A stretch of 60,594 bases of DNA from Ruminococcaceae bacterium UBA7080 (GTDB lineage Bacteria > Bacillota > Clostridia > Oscillospirales > Acutalibacteraceae), in assembly GCA_002493595.1 (NCBI GenBank), contig DKZG01000021.1, positions 1-60,594 on the forward strand. Reading direction: 5' to 3'. The notes beneath the pieces are model-generated. The model had not been told where the DNA came from, made no database searches, and worked only from the letters and a program-made list of their open reading frames with translations. Below are positions 55,001-60,594 of the stretch, in pieces (within the stretch, counting starts at the first letter, position 1; every line of letters begins with the position of its first letter). The position numbers and the translations under genes are program-made.

Positions 55001-57890
55001 TCTTTCCGATAACACAATTGAAGAGCCAACAGTTAAGTTTGACCGTTCTGTAATCACAGGTTACACACCGGAAACGAATATTGGCGGCACAATCAGTGTT
55101 ACAAATAATATCGCAGGCTTGAACAATGCATATCTTGCTAAGGGCGAGGTTGTTCAGCAGCCAAGATATATGATTAGAATTAATGAGGCTTATTATTATC
55201 CTCAGAATGATCCTGAATCAATCTTCCCGATTGATGCTTGGACAGGTGTAGAGCTTGGTGCATATGAAACTGCAACCTTCAGCTATACTACAGATGAAAT
55301 CTATTTCGATGATACAATGGATTCAAACGTTTGGGAAGCTAAGGTAGTTTATGATGTTATTACTGTAGATGGTGATCCTGTATACAGCAATATGTCAAAT
55401 CTTGTTGCTGTAGGTACACAGCTTATCACACAGTCCAAGTCTTGGTCTGAAGCTGTTTATGACAATACAGATAACCTGATTGGCAGCTTAAAGGGCACAA
55501 ACGCATCTTCTACACAGACTGACTCTTACGGAAACAGAGCATTTACTTCACCCGGTATAAACGGCGGTAATATTAAGGTTCAGTTCCCTGAGTATATCGT
55601 TTCAAATATTAATGATGGTAACCTTGGTACAAACTATAGACTCGGCATTTGTACTGCAAGTGAAAAGAGCTTAGATGGTATCTATTCTTACGATTCTACT
55701 ACAGTTACTAATGATAACGGCAGTAGTGTTGCTGTTAATGAGGCACATGCAAAAGTACTTTGCGATGATGACGGTAATATTATCAATCCGAACAGATTTG
55801 ACTACTCAACAGACGGTGGTCAAACCTGGATTCGCAATAAGAAGTCAATTATTATAAATACTTGGGAATATTTAGGTAACCCTAAAAAAGCTGAATCTGA
55901 GGCCAAGTATGATGCAGGTTTCTCTAATGCAGAGATTTTGGCTGCACGTCATGATTTAAGCGGTGATCAGCTTGCTAACTTTGTTACAAGACCGGCTGCT
56001 GTATTCACTCTTGCTGAAGCAAGAAGTGCAAACATTGTTCAGGCTGCTGTTAAAAATGCAGATGGTACATATGATTCTGTATATCTTAAGAGCAACGACA
56101 GTAAGAGCGAAAAACTTCCTTATACAGGCGCCGGCTTGATGAAAGACGATTACTATCCATACAGATATGATACTTTACTCGGACTTGTAAATTCAGTAGG
56201 TCCTACAGACGGTTATTATATCAACGTTGGTAAACTGACAGTTGAAAAAGATGGCTCATACGACTTCAACTTCCTCTACACGATGGAAGGCGCAGCTCCT
56301 GCTAAGGGTGTTTACCCAATCAACCTTGCTGCTTATGCAGGTTCTTCAGCTGTTAGAATCAGCGATTCAACTCGTCCGATGAGTCTTGTAATTGCAGACA
56401 CAACTAAGATGGATGCACTCAAGGTTAAGTATGATGAGCTTGCAAAATTAGTAGCAGGCTTTGAGGCTTCAGACTTTGCAGATGCAACAGCATATAATAA
56501 TGCGCGTACAGTTGCAAACGAGACATCTATTCTTCTTGATAACTGCAACCTTTCAGCAGAGCTTGCAAAGACAAATGCTAAGGATGCTGATTTTGAGGCT
56601 CAGGTTTCAGTAGTTGAGCAGGCAATCAGTGCTCTTAATGAGGCACTTGTTCCTATCGTTGGTAAGCTTTACAATGAAATCAGCCTTGTTCGTGAAGGTA
56701 TGAACGAAAACAACTACAGCATTATCACTTATAATAAGCTTGTTGATGCTGCTCATAAGGCTGAAAACAGCTACCAAGTTCAGATTACTTATGTTGACCC
56801 TGCAACAGGTCAGAGTGTTGAAAAGACCCTTCCTTATGATGTTACAATCGGTGAGGATTATAAGGATTACAGAGACAACGAAGAAATCACAATTACAAGC
56901 ACTAAGTTTGTAACCGATGTTTCTATGACAAGAATTAAGGAGTATATCAACGACTTCAACTTCTATAGAAGCATTCTTCTTGAGCGCGGCTACCTTGGCT
57001 ATCAGCTTGAAGAAGAAATTAAGTGTGCATCCGGCAATGCTTACTCAGCATTTGAAGAGGTAACAAGACCTGTTTATGATGAGAACGGTGCGCTCACAAC
57101 TGTTGGTACAGTTAAGGCTACAGGCATCACACCAAGATTTGGTTCACTTGATGCTCAGGGCAATCTTGTTAATATTGAAAACGGCAAGCAGGCTTATACT
57201 GAGGCTTCATGGAATGAGTATGTAAGCAGACTTGCTGATGCAGTTGCAATTGCCAATATCGGTAACAGCGATTCATATCCTGCTCCTGATTATTATAATC
57301 CTAGCGCAACTTATGAAGCTTGCGTAACAAAGGCTTATGAGGCAGATAAGGATCTTCAGAAGGCTGAAATCGCTCTTGAGGCATTTGTTGAGGATGAGCC
57401 AACAGGCTTTAACGTAAGCGGTAATATTTTAACTGCAGTAAAGGCTGATGGTACATCAAATGGTAAAGCTGCATTTGGTGAATATACAATTACTGTATAC
57501 TCAGATGCTGCAAAGACTAACGAAGTTGGATCATTCAAATCAGTTTGCGATACTGCAAATCCTGCAGATAAAACAAACACATTCAACTTCACACTTCCAA
57601 ATGGTACTTACTATGCAACAGTTTCTTATGATTATGCACTTACACGTGATATTAAAATCGTTGTAAATGGTGCAGATGTTGCAGCGGATGTTGCAATGCT
57701 CAATTGCAACTTTGATGGTGATACCGCTATTGGTATTGGTGATGCTACACAGGTTCTTTCAAGCCTGAACTCATCAAGCATTTATATGGATATGGATGGT
57801 GACGGAAGCGTTGGTATCGGTGATGCTACACTTGTATTGTCATTACTTAATGTAAACTACAGTTCATTTCCTGAATTAGTTATTCAATAA
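52083..57890 (+). CDS. Giant secreted protein, 1935 aa, with C-terminal X-like module and dockerin
   Basis: Signal peptide of about 34 residues (LLALFLAVVMGLTCFTG; cleavage after SASA). Residues about 35-960 are hydrophobic-patterned repeats of unknown fold; about 1000-1440 are beta-rich (for example IGGTISVTNNIAG); about 1440-1520 is a coiled helical region resembling FIVAR-type bundles. The last about 150 residues hold a beta module (NVSGNILTAVK to RDIKIVVNG) and a dockerin-like pair at about 1872-1923: NFDGDTAIGIGDAT and DMDGDGSVGIGDAT, each with Ca2+ ligands at positions 1, 3, 5 and 12. The 3' part is near-copied in the next gene. No enzyme domain recognised. TAGGAGG ribosome site. Probably a cell-surface complex component. 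Confidence 0.8.
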   Translation: MKTKAKKFSRKLLALFLAVVMGLTCFTGAISASAATSKEVQYRDSALEYNSLGWRLLSDEQAATAVLDYLDDNLLPNTVAPFLENALKGIGGMYNAAERQLEIPVVGNIKVHVRSVDEIIDTIAGVESILRGTIGGMAGDAQYIHLDATAGMSRSKNTSCEIIAGILGLLRNLSFNETKWENKNTGAATDVLGRVLRGQLDLGGLVGIIGNFINGIDLNDIYRNFDAPLGVSNGFEDNFVYNVVKALLLNNTGWFGVNERQGYIDNPETFVMDDVLLGKLSTELLQKISVYVTYDETIDLGNGNFFTDNSETRKEKIDAKMAAGKTYEAACADLGYDSKLVYSEEEAFKNNILLFKYNGEGLVIEKDDTLASFAKRALTFAWNTVLKDTVKLVHVNNDVNRGYGKNFDNLFYYWGQQNLNWNRSNPASNYTDANIKAWAQAVYTNKEFNAKSVDEFLDNVKNTLVYDRTADDTEGAWDDIDATQLFGKLRYSPLADFYYNIETGPINLYFLQTGTPNLDKFFETDYNSGSYPTMVSAFNDCLIAAVKDVFVKSDYVAEDGSTVTKQAPFASLETTTSTDAATIAKKLVSNATKMIQYTADSTDANILKAFYTAGGTTLTETNLETAMMPMLAACIGEVNLGGGKLSEIIHPEDWDACKDAEALAYLALREYLSYILPNKEYDGLGPVVNGRINATLEGTIMPMARDALGYILESYVPLYDVNNQPWKAETSDVNDKATTIFTLLNSVVCYYANDYDLGSKGLTNGVAALFGLCDPNTGRSTIVISNGLWDNLDRIINHLLPVVGELQYGVEGASVNTEDFIMGDIVNGFLEIATEKNDGMGGVSNFIYRLLTMCNSKPIAGTNIVNVVYDFLGDLINGIFGNRYASQPASFDKPIPDAKSTHPFDDLLQRDVIVGTGAANAPGALQKVLIHLAEAAGFGSGSNKLHAYPDSFFRGAMFAVQSIAGIIPGAIPTLSDNTIEEPTVKFDRSVITGYTPETNIGGTISVTNNIAGLNNAYLAKGEVVQQPRYMIRINEAYYYPQNDPESIFPIDAWTGVELGAYETATFSYTTDEIYFDDTMDSNVWEAKVVYDVITVDGDPVYSNMSNLVAVGTQLITQSKSWSEAVYDNTDNLIGSLKGTNASSTQTDSYGNRAFTSPGINGGNIKVQFPEYIVSNINDGNLGTNYRLGICTASEKSLDGIYSYDSTTVTNDNGSSVAVNEAHAKVLCDDDGNIINPNRFDYSTDGGQTWIRNKKSIIINTWEYLGNPKKAESEAKYDAGFSNAEILAARHDLSGDQLANFVTRPAAVFTLAEARSANIVQAAVKNADGTYDSVYLKSNDSKSEKLPYTGAGLMKDDYYPYRYDTLLGLVNSVGPTDGYYINVGKLTVEKDGSYDFNFLYTMEGAAPAKGVYPINLAAYAGSSAVRISDSTRPMSLVIADTTKMDALKVKYDELAKLVAGFEASDFADATAYNNARTVANETSILLDNCNLSAELAKTNAKDADFEAQVSVVEQAISALNEALVPIVGKLYNEISLVREGMNENNYSIITYNKLVDAAHKAENSYQVQITYVDPATGQSVEKTLPYDVTIGEDYKDYRDNEEITITSTKFVTDVSMTRIKEYINDFNFYRSILLERGYLGYQLEEEIKCASGNAYSAFEEVTRPVYDENGALTTVGTVKATGITPRFGSLDAQGNLVNIENGKQAYTEASWNEYVSRLADAVAIANIGNSDSYPAPDYYNPSATYEACVTKAYEADKDLQKAEIALEAFVEDEPTGFNVSGNILTAVKADGTSNGKAAFGEYTITVYSDAAKTNEVGSFKSVCDTANPADKTNTFNFTLPNGTYYATVSYDYALTRDIKIVVNGADVAADVAMLNCNFDGDTAIGIGDATQVLSSLNSSSIYMDMDGDGSVGIGDATLVLSLLNVNYSSFPELVIQ

Positions 57891-57900
57891 ATGCGAAAAT

Positions 57901-57930
57901 CGTGCTGAGCCCTTAATCGGGCTTAGCACG
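57901..57930 (+). terminator. Strong hairpin after the 1935-aa gene
   Basis: 12-bp stem CGTGCTGAGCCC / GGGCTTAGCACG (one G-U pair), 6-nt loop. The following sequence is only moderately T-rich, so it may terminate or protect the 3' end while allowing readthrough. Confidence 0.6.
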
Positions 57931-58164
57931 TGATATTCTAATATTTATTTGAATATAAATAATTGAGTGCATTGTTTTGTCCATTTGATTAAATGAATAC
58001 AAAGAACTATGTTAAAAACACTTAATCGTCAGACAATTTTGCGCAAATTATTTATTATATTTTTAATTCTATAATGTTGTTATAACAATCTTATGGTTTT
58101 AAATATTAATCACTTTACAAAAAGATCTTATATTAAGGAGTTATCCCGCAAAGGAGGAATGCAT

Positions 58165-59286
58165 ATGAAAGCGAAGAGTAGACATTTTGACAGTTTATGG
58201 ATATATATTTTTGCATTCGTAGCTGCTCTGTTTGTTTTCTTTAGTATACCGCTTGTTTCACATGCACAAACTGGAACTCTGGGCACGGAATCTCCGGAGA
58301 TTTTTTGTGTTTACGAGAAAGACGGAGTTGAGTATGACGGCAATAATCTTTCAGCCGGAACATATGATGTCAGTTTTGTTATGAGTGGTGTCGACACACT
58401 GTCGGTTATTGAAGTAACTGCAACATATAATCAAGAGCAGATATCAGTTGAACCTGCTCCTTCCGAATTAATTTCGGATAGTGCAGCACTGGGGCTTGAC
58501 AGTATGGGTTATATTTTGTCAGATGGTAATATTGTTTTTGGTTTCGTTTCTGAAAATGATAATTGTTCTTCAGTAGTGGATAACAGATATATTGTGCTGG
58601 CAAAAATTTCAATGACATTTTCATCGGATTGTGATGCTCAGAATTATTTAAAAGTATCTCAAAATCCTAATCTGACATTTGCACAGGTTGATTATGGCGA
58701 TGGCTATGATGATTCTTATGCTCTCGTTGAGTCATCTCCGGATTATACAGCCGGAACACTTTATTTGATGACTTGTGACGAAACACCCAACTTAGGTTAT
58801 AACGTTAGCGGTAATTTATTGATTATGACAAATGCTAGCGGTACAACGAATGGTGTTGCACCGTATGGTGAATATACCATTAATGTATATTCTGATGAAA
58901 GTCATACACAGCTTGTAAAAAGTGTCAAATCAGTTCAGTCTATAAACGCAGACACAAATCAAAGAGAAAATACATTTAATATTGAATCATTGCAAAGGGG
59001 TACATATTATGCAACTGTATCCTACGATTATGCACTCACCCGCGATATAAAAATCGTTGTTTTGAGTAATGATATTAAAAATGCACAAATTACGGTTTTA
59101 AACTGTAATTTCGATGGGGATACTGCTATCGGTGTAGGCGATGCTACACAAGTGCTTTCAAATCTCAACAATTCCGCATATCCATATATGGATATGGATG
59201 GTGATAGTAATGTAGGTGTAGGCGATGCCACCCTTGTATTGTCATTATTAAATTGTAAATATAATAAAACTTTAGTTATTGAATAA
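58165..59286 (+). CDS. Secreted cohesin-like/dockerin protein, possible adaptor scaffoldin
   Basis: 373 aa from ATG 58165, 7 nt after AAAGGAGG; an ATG at 58159 touches the site and upstream codons look non-coding. N-terminal signal (WIYIFAFVAALFVFF, cleavage near SHAQ). Residues about 45-205 have the pattern of a cohesin beta-sandwich: YDVSFVMSGVDTLSVIEV, TATYNQEQISVEP, SDGNIVFGFVSEN, VLAKISMTF. Then a beta module (YNVSGNLL to RDIKIVV) and dockerin repeats NFDGDTAIGVGDAT and DMDGDSNVGVGDAT, closely matching the C-terminus of the 1935-aa protein. One cohesin plus one dockerin is the layout of adaptor scaffoldins in ruminococcal systems. The cohesin call is by pattern and needs a profile search. 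Confidence 0.7.
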   Translation: MKAKSRHFDSLWIYIFAFVAALFVFFSIPLVSHAQTGTLGTESPEIFCVYEKDGVEYDGNNLSAGTYDVSFVMSGVDTLSVIEVTATYNQEQISVEPAPSELISDSAALGLDSMGYILSDGNIVFGFVSENDNCSSVVDNRYIVLAKISMTFSSDCDAQNYLKVSQNPNLTFAQVDYGDGYDDSYALVESSPDYTAGTLYLMTCDETPNLGYNVSGNLLIMTNASGTTNGVAPYGEYTINVYSDESHTQLVKSVKSVQSINADTNQRENTFNIESLQRGTYYATVSYDYALTRDIKIVVLSNDIKNAQITVLNCNFDGDTAIGVGDATQVLSNLNNSAYPYMDMDGDSNVGVGDATLVLSLLNCKYNKTLVIE

Positions 59287-59313
59287 TTAATATTAATTAA
59301 TGGAGGGAAAAAA

Positions 59314-60594
59314 GTGAAAAAGACTTTTAGAAGAGCAATTGCTTGTCTTTTAACGGTTCTGATGGTAGTTTGCTCAATGCCATTTACTGCGTTTGCACTT
59401 CACTCACCGCAGTGGTGGAATGACAGCGATTTACCACTCACTGCTGAACCAGATTATGTAGGTTATGATGATCTTTACGCGTCAGGCGAGTATGAGTATG
59501 ACCTTAATTATGGTGATGTTATTTATGCTCATGATGGTGATCCATATCTTATCGAGAATTACAGACCGGCTATGTTTGTTACAGTAAGTGATGTTACTGA
59601 TAGCATTACTGAGTTTTATGGTAAAAATGCAACTTGCACATATGATTCAATGAAATCAAAGGGCAAGATTGTTGACCCATCAAATCTTAAGGCCGGTCAG
59701 GTTATAGCTGTTGCTATGGAATATGGTGGTACTGACTCATGGTATTCAGGTCAGTGCTGCGGACAGTTTGATACTACAAAGCTTCAGGCTGTTTACAACC
59801 AGAGAAAAGCTTGGAAGCCTGCTACCACTGTAACACAGGCTATCATTTCGAAAACAGATACAGCATTATATTCAGGTGTTCTTACATCTATGACAGTTTA
59901 TAACTGTGACCCTAATGGTTCATGGGCTAATAATATGTTGAGAACAGCAGATGAACCTGAATCAAACTATGTTGGCAAGCGTCCTGAGGGTGCAGGCCAT
60001 TATGGTATTATGTTTGCAGTTATGTCCTTCAAAGTATTAGAAGATGGCGATCTTCGTGATATGATTACAATTGATGGAGATGCATGTTATTTCAATGCAT
60101 ATAAAGAGGACCTTAATGTTACAGGTTCTGCAGACCGTTTCGGCGTTGAAGAAACTCCGGGTTATACTCATCGTTTGATGCCTGTTTCTTATCCTGATAT
60201 TGCTTCAAAGGAATCTGGAACAAAGCATGTAGTTACATTTGTTAATGCTGCAGGTGAAACAGTTTCATCTGTTGAATACCCTGAAGGCACAAAGGCTGCT
60301 GATATCGTAGTTCCTGAGAATACAGCAGATGCTGATAAGCATAACACATATGCTTGGCCGGAAATTGCTGATGTTACTGCTCCTGTAACATATACAGAGG
60401 TTAAGACAACAGCTGAACACGTATGGACATCTGAGGTTAAGACAGCAGCTACATGTACGGATAATGAAGTTAGAGTTTATACATGTACAGTAGGCGGCGA
60501 GTCATATGAGGCTGAAGTTGAGAATACAGCTAAGGGTCATACAGAAGTAGTTGATCCGGCAAAGGCTCCAACATGTACAGAGACAGGTCTTACA
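59314..60594 (+). CDS. Secreted protein, 3'-truncated by the window end (427 codons seen)
   Basis: Starts at GTG 59314 with GGAGGG 6 nt upstream, 27 bp after the cohesin/dockerin gene, so likely co-transcribed. Signal peptide of about 29 residues (AIACLLTVLMVVCSM; cleavage after TAFA). Residues about 60-280 form a beta-rich domain with possible cohesin-like features (KAGQVIAVAMEYGG; GIMFAVMSFKVLEDGDL). From about 305 there is an InlB-repeat-like stretch (VVTFVNAAGETVSSVEYPEG), then Cys-pair modules (AATCTDNEVRVYTC; APTCTETGLT) like those in the LRR protein at 32452. The frame is open to the end, so C-terminal attachment modules, if any, are unseen. Confidence 0.7.
   Translation, partial: MKKTFRRAIACLLTVLMVVCSMPFTAFALHSPQWWNDSDLPLTAEPDYVGYDDLYASGEYEYDLNYGDVIYAHDGDPYLIENYRPAMFVTVSDVTDSITEFYGKNATCTYDSMKSKGKIVDPSNLKAGQVIAVAMEYGGTDSWYSGQCCGQFDTTKLQAVYNQRKAWKPATTVTQAIISKTDTALYSGVLTSMTVYNCDPNGSWANNMLRTADEPESNYVGKRPEGAGHYGIMFAVMSFKVLEDGDLRDMITIDGDACYFNAYKEDLNVTGSADRFGVEETPGYTHRLMPVSYPDIASKESGTKHVVTFVNAAGETVSSVEYPEGTKAADIVVPENTADADKHNTYAWPEIADVTAPVTYTEVKTTAEHVWTSEVKTAATCTDNEVRVYTCTVGGESYEAEVENTAKGHTEVVDPAKAPTCTETGLT

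Overview
The window reads as chromosome of a low-GC, strictly anaerobic Firmicute, most likely a gut clostridium of the Ruminococcaceae/Oscillospirales type. This rests on general character, not a database match: AT-rich DNA with sigma-A-like promoters, strong GGAGG ribosome sites and frequent TTG/GTG starts; a CIRCE heat-shock operator; an electron-bifurcation-type NuoE/NuoF/GltD-like gene set; several intracellular or membrane glycosidases; and very large secreted proteins with dockerin-like C-termini. I found no tRNA, rRNA, CRISPR array, intact insertion sequence or prophage.

Layout. 0-5 kb: htpG under a perfect CIRCE operator, a divergent membrane glycerophosphodiesterase, and an APH-type kinase flanked by short sequence resembling mobile-element debris. 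4.9-10.4 kb (minus strand): a tight five-gene operon of NuoE-like, NuoF-like and GltD-like iron-sulfur flavoproteins (the composition of a Stn/Nfn-type bifurcating transhydrogenase) followed by hypB and hypA. 10.5-22.4 kb: housekeeping and envelope genes, namely HAD phosphatase, transglutaminase-like protein, PAP2 phosphatase, an rpe/unknown/unknown/mgtE operon, an ABC-F ATPase, a PadR regulator, ylmH and a secreted protein of unknown function. 22.5-26 kb: Na+/phosphate cotransporter with a PhoP/PhoR-like pair behind a candidate PhoP box.

26-34 kb: a two-gene PHP-hydrolase unit, PI-PLC plus GH43, an AgrA-like LytTR regulator with an AgrC-like kinase interrupted by an in-frame TAG, a VanY-type carboxypeptidase and a BspA-type leucine-rich-repeat surface protein. 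34-43.4 kb is a glycan island: GH2 beta-mannosidase and a domain-swapped GH3 diverge from a 13-bp palindrome, and an operon carries a pyrophosphatase-like/Nudix fusion, a PF06695-type membrane protein, a nucleotidyltransferase-like protein and a membrane-anchored GH27.

43.5-60.6 kb is the most unusual part. Two giant secreted proteins (2595 and 1935 aa) are transcribed divergently from a 753-bp control region, each with a predicted long leader. The rightward series is the 1935-aa protein ending in an X-like module plus dockerin-like repeat, a 373-aa protein with a cohesin-like N-terminus and the same C-terminal modules, and a further secreted protein running off the window. None of the three carries a recognisable catalytic domain. 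I infer a self-assembling cell-surface scaffold rather than a standard cellulosome. All functional calls are by eye.
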